A stretch of 64,000 nt of DNA from Fimbriimonadaceae bacterium. GTDB lineage: Bacteria > Armatimonadota > Fimbriimonadia > Fimbriimonadales > Fimbriimonadaceae. The notes under the pieces were generated by a model. That model made no database searches, had not been told where the DNA came from, and was given only the letters and a program-made list of their open reading frames with translations. The DNA is taken from assembly GCA_026129685.1 (NCBI GenBank), contig JAHCHO010000007.1:205216-269215 (forward strand). The letters are read 5' to 3'. Positions 41,436 through 47,758 of the stretch are shown one piece after another. The first letter of the stretch is position 1. Every line of letters begins with the position of its first letter. Position numbers and translations under genes: made by a program.

Positions 41436-41821
41436 TCGGTCACCCATCCAGGCTCGAAACATTCACGAACGTCTCGCCTCGGGCACGAGCGGGAGGCGAG
41501 CGTCATGTGACACTCGATCGTCTCGCCGAGCTCGTCTGGCGCGAAAAAGAGAGCCCAGCTCTCCATCTCGCGTCCGACCTCGTCGAACGGATGCGTGTAG
41601 GACGTGTCGAATTCCCTTCCGGTGAACCCGGGATTGTGAGTCCGCGCCGAGATGAGCGCTTCGGCGGCTTCGCGCCAATCGCGGGTCCCGCGCCGATTCG
41701 GCCAGTCGGAGCAATTGAACGAGAACTCGGCGTCCGCGACGATCGTCGCGGCGCGAAGCTTGACGTCGAGTTCAGGAGAGCTCGGGCTCTCCCAGCCGTT
41801 GGGCGGATAGACGTAAGCCAT
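41432..41821 (-). CDS. Phage protein of unknown function
   Basis: 129 residues, ATG at 41819-41821. FDTSYTHPFDEVGREMESWALFFAPDELGETIECHMTL is not attributable to a family I know. Six aromatic residues cluster in the middle. Overlaps the downstream gene (ATGA) and abuts the upstream one by a single shared base. Confidence 0.5.
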   Translation of the reverse strand: MAYVYPPNGWESPSSPELDVKLRAATIVADAEFSFNCSDWPNRRGTRDWREAAEALISARTHNPGFTGREFDTSYTHPFDEVGREMESWALFFAPDELGETIECHMTLASRSCPRRDVRECFEPGWVTE

Positions 41822-42018
41822 TATCGGTTTCCTCCCTTGCGCATCACCAGCGCAATGGCCTCGTAGGCGGACGCCTGCGGCCAGACGCGGTTGCGCAGTT
41901 CATGGGCGATCCGTTCCTGCTCGGCGAGCAGGCGACGGCCCTCCTCGCGCAGGGCCCGGGCGCGGGCCTCGCACTCGGCGGGAGTGAGGCCGGTCTCGAC
42001 GAGAGCGGGGCCGATCAC
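41821..42018 (-). CDS. Small helical phage protein
   Basis: 65 residues, mostly one amphipathic helix (LTPAECEARARALREEGRRLLAEQERIAHEL), possibly a coiled coil. It overlaps the upstream gene by 4 bases. No family recognised. Confidence 0.45.
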   Translation of the reverse strand: MIGPALVETGLTPAECEARARALREEGRRLLAEQERIAHELRNRVWPQASAYEAIALVMRKGGNR

Positions 42019-42476
42019 GCCGCCACCCCCGATCGGTTCCGGTCGCGGGCGATCAGTTCGAGCGCCCAGGTCTCGGCGTGGTCGGTGTCGAGCCCCTCGA
42101 AGATTCGGCGGACGATCTTCTTGTCGCGGTTCCGCATCACGAGCGCCTTGACGGCGTTCCTGGACTCGCGCACGACCTGCAGGGTGTAGTGCTCGTCGCG
42201 CGTCTCCAGGAGGACGCGCGGGACCTCGAGGAGACTCATGTTCTCGGCGCAGTAGATCGTGCAGGTGTCCCGCTCCTCGGTCGGCTCGCCGATCCAGAGG
42301 TTGCGGGTCACGATCTCGTCGCCGCCCGAGAGCCGGACGAGAAACTCGCGCCCGCCGAAGCCTCGCTCGGCGTAGCGAGCGTAGGGGGAAGGCTCGGGTT
42401 CGATCGTGAAGCGGGTCCCCGCGTGGACCACGCGGAGTTCCCGGGCCAGCGGGGTGGGAACGCCGATGGTCCTCAT
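42015..42476 (-). CDS. Phage protein of unknown function
   Basis: 153 residues, ATG at 42474-42476 overlapping the upstream stop. The N-terminal half looks beta-rich (VVHAGTRFTIEPEPS, FLVRLSGGDEIVTRNLWIGE); the C-terminal half is helical and basic (LVMRNRDKKIVRRIFEGL). No family recognised. Confidence 0.5.
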   Translation of the reverse strand: MRTIGVPTPLARELRVVHAGTRFTIEPEPSPYARYAERGFGGREFLVRLSGGDEIVTRNLWIGEPTEERDTCTIYCAENMSLLEVPRVLLETRDEHYTLQVVRESRNAVKALVMRNRDKKIVRRIFEGLDTDHAETWALELIARDRNRSGVAA

Positions 42477-42802
42477 CGCGTCGCCTCGCGGAGGACCTCG
42501 GTGCGGAAGTCGCGCATCAGGTAGACGGTGCCGCCGTTGTCGAAGCGGCGGACGAGCTCCCGGACGGCGTCCATGGGATCGCCCTCGGCCTCGAGGACGA
42601 CCAGCCCCTGGCCGGGAACGGCGATCGAGGCGCGGTTCCCGACGAGGAAGAGGTCCATGGACGGGGTCACGGGCCGAGGGGCGGCCTTCGGGCGGTCCTC
42701 GGCGCACCCGAGTTCGGCGCGGACCTCGGCGAGGGGACGGTTGTAGATCGGGCGGCGTTTCCAGGCTTGCCTGCAGCCGGGGCCGGTGGTGTTTCGTTCC
42801 AT
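42473..42802 (-). CDS. First gene of the leftward early operon, unknown function
   Basis: 109 residues, ATG at 42800-42802. The middle GNRASIAVPGQGLVVLEAEGDPMDAVRELV could be beta-beta-alpha. A candidate -10 (TATCAT, minus strand 42816-42811) ends only 8 bases before the ATG and no ribosome-binding site is visible, so the mRNA may be leaderless. The operator cluster at 42,823-42,856 lies immediately upstream. Confidence 0.5.
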   Translation of the reverse strand: MERNTTGPGCRQAWKRRPIYNRPLAEVRAELGCAEDRPKAAPRPVTPSMDLFLVGNRASIAVPGQGLVVLEAEGDPMDAVRELVRRFDNGGTVYLMRDFRTEVLREATR

Positions 42803-42822
42803 CGAACACTATGATACACCAT

Positions 42823-42856
42823 TTTCTTTCCATGGTGGATAGTAATTGGAAAGAAA
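42823..42856. promoter_or_regulatory. Operator cluster of the leftward early operon
   Basis: TTTCTTTCCA at 42823-42832 faces TGGAAAGAAA at 42847-42856, a perfect 10-bp inverted repeat with 14 bases between. On the minus strand a second half-site, TTACTATCCA (42845-42836), follows the first at an 11-base step. The same pair with the same 11-base step recurs at 45,544-45,564 in the repressor/early control region, identical at 20 of 22 positions over half-site, A, half-site and C. Likely binding sites of the S24 repressor. Confidence 0.65.
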
Positions 42857-42891
42857 CTTTGCGAATGCCGTGGCCGCGCTAGAATGGGGGC

Positions 42892-42984
42892 GTGAGCATC
42901 GTTCCCCCTCCGTTACCGGTTCGTCGGCGTTGGCTCGCGGTGGCCGCGACGGTCGTCGGGCTCGCGCCCTGGGGGATCGAGTGA
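42892..42984 (+). CDS. Possible 30-residue membrane peptide
   Basis: GTG start, sequence VPPPLPVRRRWLAVAATVVGLAPWG within it suggests a basic patch and one short hydrophobic helix. Followed by a second small frame with a GTGA overlap. No ribosome-binding site is obvious and composition alone could produce it. Confidence 0.2.
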   Translation: MSIVPPPLPVRRRWLAVAATVVGLAPWGIE

Positions 42985-43205
42985 ACGTCGAGTACGAGCC
43001 GGGTCCGTCGGGGACGACGGTGATCGCGATGCTCGCGCTGCCGTGGGCGATGCTGATCGGCGCGCTGGGTTGGAGAAGCGGCGGCGCTAGCCTTACTGGA
43101 ATCTATGGGTGCGCCAGGATCTCTCGCTTGAGTCGCGGGCGTCGAACTGGCTCATCACGAAGCGATCGTAGAGCTCGTTCAGCTCGCGATCGAGATCGGT
43201 CGTGA
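42981..43205 (+). CDS. Possible small membrane protein
   Basis: 74 residues from a GTG at 42981. A hydrophobic helix (TVIAMLALPWAMLIGALGW) is followed by an Arg/Ser-rich tail that is antisense to the DUF3037 gene, so the true product may be shorter or not exist. The start overlaps the preceding small frame by GTGA. Confidence 0.2.
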   Translation: MNVEYEPGPSGTTVIAMLALPWAMLIGALGWRSGGASLTGIYGCARISRLSRGRRTGSSRSDRRARSARDRDRS

Positions 43206-43557
43206 ACCCGCCCGATACGGAGCCGGTGAAGTAGCTCAGTCCCTGATCGGGCCACGCCGCCCGGAGGAGCGCGGACACGTCCGAGAATCGCCCCCGTTCC
43301 TCCAACTCGAAGAGGTTGCCCGCCATGGTCCCTCCGAGGCGCTCGAGGGCCGACGTCAAACCACCCAGAACCCGTTTGTACGCCTCTCCGTCGAAGCGAG
43401 CGAACGCTTGGCTGAGGCGACGGTATCGGTGGTCGAACAGAACGCCCACTTGTCCCGTTTCCCGGCAGAAAAGGGCGACGCCGATGTTCATCACCTCCCC
43501 GGCCACGGCGTCGGGGCGATACTTCAGGATCGTGTAGCTGTATTCGTGTTCGCTCAT
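43093..43557 (-). CDS. DUF3037-like protein
   Basis: 154 residues, ATG at 43555-43557. The N-terminus YSYTILKYRPDAVAGEVMNIGVALF is characteristic of DUF3037: a short strand, then RY-P-D...GE-x-NIGV. The rest (FDHRYRRLSQAFARFDG) fits the same family. DUF3037 proteins occur in accessory regions, often beside HipA- or defence-type genes; the biochemical role is unknown. Stands apart from the leftward operon with its own 130-base upstream gap. Confidence 0.65.
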   Translation of the reverse strand: MSEHEYSYTILKYRPDAVAGEVMNIGVALFCRETGQVGVLFDHRYRRLSQAFARFDGEAYKRVLGGLTSALERLGGTMAGNLFELEERGRFSDVSALLRAAWPDQGLSYFTGSVSGGFTTDLDRELNELYDRFVMSQFDARDSSERSWRTHRFQ

Positions 43558-43690
43558 ATCAAGCACCGGTTCACAATATCTTTGACGAGCGCGTCGGCGT
43601 GCCCGTGTATCGAGAGCAGCACGCCTCCGATCTCGTCGGCGTGGCCCCGCCATACCTGGGCAAAGGCCGACCTGACCGTGGCCCACTAAT

Positions 43691-44083
43691 TCATGGGAGG
43701 GGGCGCGGGTACTCGGCGAAGTAACTCAGCGACACGAACCGTCCAGACAGGTCACCTTCGAAAACCTCAATGGCGTTGCAGACGGCGTGGGCCACCCGAT
43801 AGTCGGCGACGATGGGCGGACAGTGCGCGAGAATTCCCGGGTGAACCGGGTTCGCGTCGTGGAGGTCCTTGAAGTCGGCGTAGTTTCGCGTGATCACGAT
43901 TCTCTCGTGTTCGACGGCATGGGCGAGGACCTCGTAATCTGGCCGATCCTGCAAGCCGACGTCCACGGCGCGCACGACGTCCAAGTCGGCGGTCGCGCCC
44001 GATACGGCGACGGTTCGGGACTCCAAATCCCGGAGCAACCGGTGAGAACCGGAGTCCTCGTCAAGGAGGATGCGGATCGTCAC
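43691..44083 (-). CDS. DUF5615-like PIN-fold toxin candidate
   Basis: 130 residues from a GTG at 44081-44083. IRILLDEDSGSHRLLRDL and, further on, DYEVLAHAVEHERIVITRNYADF give the acidic residues and order of the Mut7-C/DUF5615 PIN-like family, putative RNases. It follows the DUF433-like gene with a GTGA overlap, the usual antitoxin-toxin order. Lysogenic expression next to the repressor would fit prophage maintenance or exclusion of other phages. Confidence 0.65.
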   Translation of the reverse strand: MTIRILLDEDSGSHRLLRDLESRTVAVSGATADLDVVRAVDVGLQDRPDYEVLAHAVEHERIVITRNYADFKDLHDANPVHPGILAHCPPIVADYRVAHAVCNAIEVFEGDLSGRFVSLSYFAEYPRPLP

Positions 44084-44325
44084 GCGGAGGCCAGCCTCGC
44101 CGTTTCGCGCTCTTCGCGCTCGATCAGTTCTCGGTTGGCGTCGCACCATTCGATGGCCTCGCGCACGGCTTCGGGCGAAACGCCGTGATCCTGGGCGATC
44201 TCCTCGACCGTCATTCCCTGTAGGCGCATCAAAGCGACCACTGTCCACGCGCGCTTGCGGGTGCCCTTGAAGAACATCTGGACCGTTCGCTCTCCCGCCC
44301 TTGGCGCGATGTGCTCGAGACTCAT
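44080..44325 (-). CDS. DUF433-like antitoxin candidate
   Basis: 81 residues, ATG at 44323-44325. FFKGTRKRAWTVVALMRLQGMTVEEIAQDHGVSPEAVREAIEW matches the GTR...V..L...G.t.eEI....-vs.eaV.aAi pattern of DUF433 helix-turn-helix antitoxins. It lies between a third gene (ATGA overlap) and the DUF5615-like toxin (GTGA overlap). Confidence 0.6.
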   Translation of the reverse strand: MSLEHIAPRAGERTVQMFFKGTRKRAWTVVALMRLQGMTVEEIAQDHGVSPEAVREAIEWCDANRELIEREERETARLASA

Positions 44326-44693
44326 GGCTCTTCCGGGGTTCGGATTTCGATCCCCTGCAACGCTTCGTCCAAGATGCCTTTGGATTTCCCCACCACCGGC
44401 GCGCACTGGCTCAGCAGGAGCTTGCCGACGCGAATCGCGTGCGGGACGCCGAGAACGATCGTGACGATCGGATCGGCGGAGACGACGGCCTGGCCGCTCG
44501 GTCCGACCGCCTCGAAGTCCACGCAGTGAGCCTTGCGGAGGTGAAAGGTCAGAAACACCTCTTCGGCCGACACCCGTGTGGTGACGTGGTTGGCGAAGTG
44601 AACGGGGGACGCGGCGAGAGCGTCGGCGTCCACCACGATCTTCAGAGTCAGTTCCTTTTCCAATTCGCTCGACCTCGATGTCTCGATGTACAT
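44322..44693 (-). CDS. First gene of the toxin-antitoxin-like operon, DUF3467-like (weak)
   Basis: 123 residues, ATG at 44691-44693. VHFANHVTTRVSAEEVFLTFHL followed by VVSADPIVTIVLGVPHAIRVGKLLL resembles DUF3467, small proteins with an N-x-x...-F-x-LxF strand and a PxHAxxLxxxL helix. The match is loose. Coupled to the DUF433-like gene by ATGA. Its role in the three-gene unit is unknown. Confidence 0.45.
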   Translation of the reverse strand: MYIETSRSSELEKELTLKIVVDADALAASPVHFANHVTTRVSAEEVFLTFHLRKAHCVDFEAVGPSGQAVVSADPIVTIVLGVPHAIRVGKLLLSQCAPVVGKSKGILDEALQGIEIRTPEEP

Positions 44694-44785
44694 TGTGAAC
44701 GGCTCTCGTCAGGGCGTCCAAGACATCGGTTGTCCACCTATAGTCGGTTTGCCGCTCCGAAAGTTCCACCCATCGGCCGGTCGCC

Positions 44786-45517
44786 CTACCCTTTGAGGGG
44801 TTGACCGAGGTTCCACTCGATGTTCGGCGAGCCGGGTTCGGGGTCCTTCAGGATCGCCACGACGACGCCCACGAACGACCATCCCTTGACGTCGAGGATC
44901 GGTGAGAAAGCGTCGTTCAGGCTGTGCAGCTCGTAGGGGCGCGGAAACCGTCCTTCGCGCAAGACCTTGACGAACGAGACGCCATCGGTGCGCCGCACGA
45001 CGCAGAGCGCGTTCTTGGGCGGGTTGGCGTCCAGGCGCACGACGGCGCGATCGGAGTGGCCGATGCGCGGCGACATCGAGGACCCGGACGCGACGGCCAC
45101 GAAGTACCGCTCCGGCTCGTGGGTCAGGAGGAACGCGGGAATCTCGACCCATTCCGGCGCCTCGCCCTCGGCGAAGTGGCACTCGTCGGCGTCGCCGGCG
45201 ACGACTCCGCGCCACAAGGGGACGATGGCGGTCGCGCCGATGGGATGTCGAGCCCTTAGCGAGGCGCGGGCGTCGGCCTCCGGAGTCAGAGTCACGGACG
45301 CCTCCGAAAGCGTCTCGCGGGCCCGTTGCTCGGCCATCAGGTGCCGAATGGCCTTGTCGAGCAGCGACGAATCACGCGCGCCGCCTCCGGCGAGCCAGTT
45401 CTTGACGGTGGTGTGAGTGACGCCGAGCTTCCCGGCAAGCCATCGCTGAGACAGCCTCAACTGGTCGAGCAACTGCTCGATTCGCTGGACTCTTGGGTCA
45501 ATGGCCGCCACAAACAC
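44786..45517 (-). CDS. S24-family phage repressor (LexA/CI type)
   Basis: 243 residues from a GTG at 45515-45517. The N-terminal helix-turn-helix (LSQRWLAGKLGVTHTTVKNWLAGGG) is joined to an S24 peptidase domain with catalytic Ser in SGSSMSP near 146 and Lys in SFVKVLREG near 182. DNA damage would trigger RecA-assisted self-cleavage and induction. A candidate -10 (TATAGT, minus 45537-45532) lies 14 bases before the GTG. It is divergent from the rightward early gene, and the operators lie between. Confidence 0.88.
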   Translation of the reverse strand: MFVAAIDPRVQRIEQLLDQLRLSQRWLAGKLGVTHTTVKNWLAGGGARDSSLLDKAIRHLMAEQRARETLSEASVTLTPEADARASLRARHPIGATAIVPLWRGVVAGDADECHFAEGEAPEWVEIPAFLLTHEPERYFVAVASGSSMSPRIGHSDRAVVRLDANPPKNALCVVRRTDGVSFVKVLREGRFPRPYELHSLNDAFSPILDVKGWSFVGVVVAILKDPEPGSPNIEWNLGQPLKG

Positions 45518-45543
45518 GATTGTTGACCAAAACTATACAATAC

Positions 45544-45605
45544 TTTCTTGCCAATTTCTATCCACTTGGGGTTATAATGGGTCTCAGATGTCCAATTTCT
45601 TTCCA
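45544..45605. promoter_or_regulatory. Operators and rightward early promoter
   Basis: Half-sites TTTCTTGCCA (45544-45553), TTTCTATCCA (45555-45564) and TTTCTTTCCA (45596-45605) lie on the plus strand. They overlap a promoter: TTGCCA at 45549-45554, an 18-base spacer, TATAAT at 45573-45578. The third operator lies inside the first codons of the downstream gene. The layout fits repression of rightward transcription and autoregulation by the divergent S24 repressor. Confidence 0.65.
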
Positions 45606-45842
45606 TCGGCTCCGACGATTGACCCACGATTGCGGGGGGATCGCCGTCCGGGGCGGGACCGAAAGCTCTCCTTGGAGCGCGAACTGGACCTGGTTCGGGA
45701 CTACCAGCAGGGAGTGAAGCTCCGGCTGATGATGGAGACCTTCGGGATGAGCAAGAAGGGCATCTACGACGTTCTCGGCCGGCACGGGATCGAGCGCGGG
45801 CGCAAAGCGAAAGAGCCCGCGGCTTGCGCCGACGGGCCCTGA
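45588..45842 (+). CDS. Small HTH protein, candidate Cro-like early regulator
   Basis: 84 residues. The ATG comes only 9 bases after TATAAT, so the message is probably leaderless. ERELDLVRDYQQGVKLRLMMETFGMSKKGIYDVLGRHGI reads as a helix-turn-helix (LMMETFGMSKKGIYDVL). Being the first rightward gene across from the repressor it is placed like cro. The tail is basic and Ala-rich. Confidence 0.5.
   Translation: MSNFFPSAPTIDPRLRGDRRPGRDRKLSLERELDLVRDYQQGVKLRLMMETFGMSKKGIYDVLGRHGIERGRKAKEPAACADGP
45813..45839. terminator. Strong hairpin at the end of the Cro-like gene
   Basis: GAGCCCGCGGC-TTGC-GCCGACGGGCCC folds into an 11-bp stem with one bulge and one mismatch. No T-tract follows on the plus strand, so it may be a pause or attenuation site before the replication genes rather than a full terminator. 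A second small stem (CCGGGA / TCCCGG, 45857-45875) follows. Confidence 0.35.
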
Positions 45843-45970
45843 TTCGTTTGGAACGCCCGGGACACCACATCCCGGACGAACGCCGAGTTTCCCCGGGTTC
45901 GCGCTCTGATTGTAGCACGACTCGGCCCGAGGCGGAGGGAATCCGCGAATTCGAGAGGTTGAGACACTGA

Positions 45971-46765
45971 ATGGAACGCGACTACGATTCGTTGGAGAGG
46001 GCGCACGCGCCCACGGGGAGCGGCGGCACGACGTACCTGCGCCTGGCGCGCGGGGCGCTGATGGCGGGCAAGGAGGTCTGGGGCCAGGAGATTCGGGGCT
46101 TTTACGAGGGCCACTCGCTCAGGTGGGACGCGGGAAACCCGCAGGCGCGGGTGGAGCCGAACTGGCGTTTGCAGGTCTTCCTTGACACTCGCGACGGTCG
46201 GTTCTCGGTGGAGGCGAGTTCGAACTCGCGCACGGCGTTCGGGATGCTGACCTCGTTTCTGATCCCGTTCGATGTCGGCGATCCGATGCTGGTCTCGGCG
46301 TTCGCGGGGACGGTGGACGGCACGGCCAACCCGCCGACGTGCGTCTGTCTGTACCGATTCGCCGGCACGGACTTCGCGATCGTGCCCAAGGGCGAGCGGT
46401 ATCGGTCCGAGCGCGAGGACTGGGCCGGTCGCCTGGCCGATTACCTCGAGGCGATCAAGGGGCATGCGGGATACGTCGAGCCGAAGGCGGAGGCGGAGGT
46501 CTCCGAGTTCGACCTGACGGACGAGCTGCTGCGCTACAAAGGGTGGCCGACGATCGGGGAGGCGCCGGAGGTTTACCGCTCGGTGTTCGGCCTGGTCCTC
46601 GCGACGGACGGGGTGGAGTTCGACCGTTTGCGCCCCGAGTGCTGGGACCAAGTGCGGCGCGCGATCGGCAAGACGGAGCGCACGCCCAAAGCGGTCAAGG
46701 CGTGGCTGGACGCGCACCCGGCGACGCCCGAGGTCGAGGAGTACGACCCGTTCGAGAAGGAGTAG
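45971..46765 (+). CDS. Phage early protein of unknown function
   Basis: 264 residues. Segments TYLRLARGALMAGKEVWGQEIRGFYEGHSLRW and MLTSFLIPFDVGDPMLVSAFAG suggest an alpha/beta fold; YDPFEKE ends it. No family recognised. First gene of the rightward replication block, 128 bases after the Cro-like gene. Position would allow a recombination or single-strand-binding role, but nothing in the sequence shows it. Confidence 0.55.
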   Translation: MERDYDSLERAHAPTGSGGTTYLRLARGALMAGKEVWGQEIRGFYEGHSLRWDAGNPQARVEPNWRLQVFLDTRDGRFSVEASSNSRTAFGMLTSFLIPFDVGDPMLVSAFAGTVDGTANPPTCVCLYRFAGTDFAIVPKGERYRSEREDWAGRLADYLEAIKGHAGYVEPKAEAEVSEFDLTDELLRYKGWPTIGEAPEVYRSVFGLVLATDGVEFDRLRPECWDQVRRAIGKTERTPKAVKAWLDAHPATPEVEEYDPFEKE

Positions 46766-46768
46766 CTC

Positions 46769-46963
46769 ATGAGAGCGGACGACACGGTGCGGCTTTCGGC
46801 TTTGGAGCTCGCGATTCTGGCGCGCCGGGTGGCGCCGGAATCGCCCTTGGAGTGGCTCCGTCGGGGCTGGCGCGGATGCCGTGCTTCTGGGAACGAGTCC
46901 GGCGCCCGGGCCTACGCGGAAGCTTCGGAGATCGCGGCCCTGCGCGGGGAGGGCGAGGAATGA
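46769..46963 (+). CDS. Small phage protein of unknown function
   Basis: 64 residues. An AAGGAG ribosome-binding site at the end of the preceding gene lies 6 bases before the ATG. Helical throughout (LELAILARRVAPESPLEWLRRG). Ends in an ATGA overlap with the next gene. Confidence 0.45.
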   Translation: MRADDTVRLSALELAILARRVAPESPLEWLRRGWRGCRASGNESGARAYAEASEIAALRGEGEE

Positions 46964-47169
46964 TCCTCGGCGGGCGGGAGTACGACGTTCGCGAGCGGGC
47001 GGGCGAGATCGAGATTCGACGGGTCGATCTTCCCCTCGACGCCTGGGTGCGGGCGCACCCGAGAACGGCGGCGCGGATTCGGTCGCATCGGCGCTCCGTC
47101 GAGAACCCGGCGGCGATGCTCGCGATCATCGAGTTCGAGAGGGACTCGATCGAGGAGGAAGCGGCGTGA
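46960..47169 (+). CDS. Small phage protein of unknown function
   Basis: 69 residues starting from the ATG that overlaps the previous stop. REYDVRERAGEIEIRRVDLPLD looks like a beta hairpin, followed by a helical, charged C-terminus. Coupled to the next gene through GTGA. No family recognised. Confidence 0.45.
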   Translation: MILGGREYDVRERAGEIEIRRVDLPLDAWVRAHPRTAARIRSHRRSVENPAAMLAIIEFERDSIEEEAA

Positions 47170-47354
47170 GGAGGCCGGGGGAATCGGCGACGGAGATCGC
47201 GCGGCTTTACCGCTCGGCCTACGGGTCGCGGGCGGCGGAGCGGCTGGAGACGGACGCGCGGCGCCAGGCGTCGGCGACGAGCAAGGAGCGTCTGGACCGG
47301 ATGGTTCGGGCGCTCGCGATTCTGAGGATCGAGGACGCGCGGAGGAGCGGATGA
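47166..47354 (+). CDS. Small basic helical phage protein
   Basis: 62 residues from GTG. ESATEIARLYRSAYGSRAAERLETDAR is helical and strongly charged. Coupled by GTGA upstream and ATGA downstream. No family recognised. Confidence 0.4.
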   Translation: MRRPGESATEIARLYRSAYGSRAAERLETDARRQASATSKERLDRMVRALAILRIEDARRSG

Positions 47355-47758
47355 GGGCGACGGTCACGGAGGCGGACGTGCAGCGGGCGATCCTCGACCT
47401 GCTGAGGACCTCGGGGTTCACGGCCTGGTCCACGTCGCGGGTGCGGCGCCGGTGCGTCTGCGGTCGGTTCGCGGGGGGCGGCGACGGGGTGGATCGGGGT
47501 CTGCCGGACGTGGTGTTCGCGCACCCGGCGTTTCCCGGTCTGCTGGGTGGCATCGAGGTCAAGGGGCCGAGGACGCGGGTTTCGGCCGCCCAGCGCCAAG
47601 CGGCGGAGATCGGCCACTACCCGATCTGCCGATCGGTCGAGGACGCGGCGACGTGGGTGGCGTCCTGGTGGTGCCGCCAGGCGGCGGGAAACGAGTGCAC
47701 GGTCGTCGGACGGACGGTCCCGGGGCCGATCGCGGCGTTGGCGGGCGGTGGAAAATAG
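47351..47758 (+). CDS. VRR-NUC domain nuclease
   Basis: 135 residues. VTEADVQRAILDLLRTSGF, then GLPDVVFAHP (Asp near 51) and GGIEVKGPRTRVSAAQRQ (E-x-K near 68-70) is the PD-(D/E)xK core of VRR-NUC enzymes, which are Holliday-junction or flap-type endonucleases common in phage replication blocks. Insert CVCGRF near 37 carries two cysteines. The stop directly precedes the replication initiator ATG. Confidence 0.8.
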   Translation: MRATVTEADVQRAILDLLRTSGFTAWSTSRVRRRCVCGRFAGGGDGVDRGLPDVVFAHPAFPGLLGGIEVKGPRTRVSAAQRQAAEIGHYPICRSVEDAATWVASWWCRQAAGNECTVVGRTVPGPIAALAGGGK

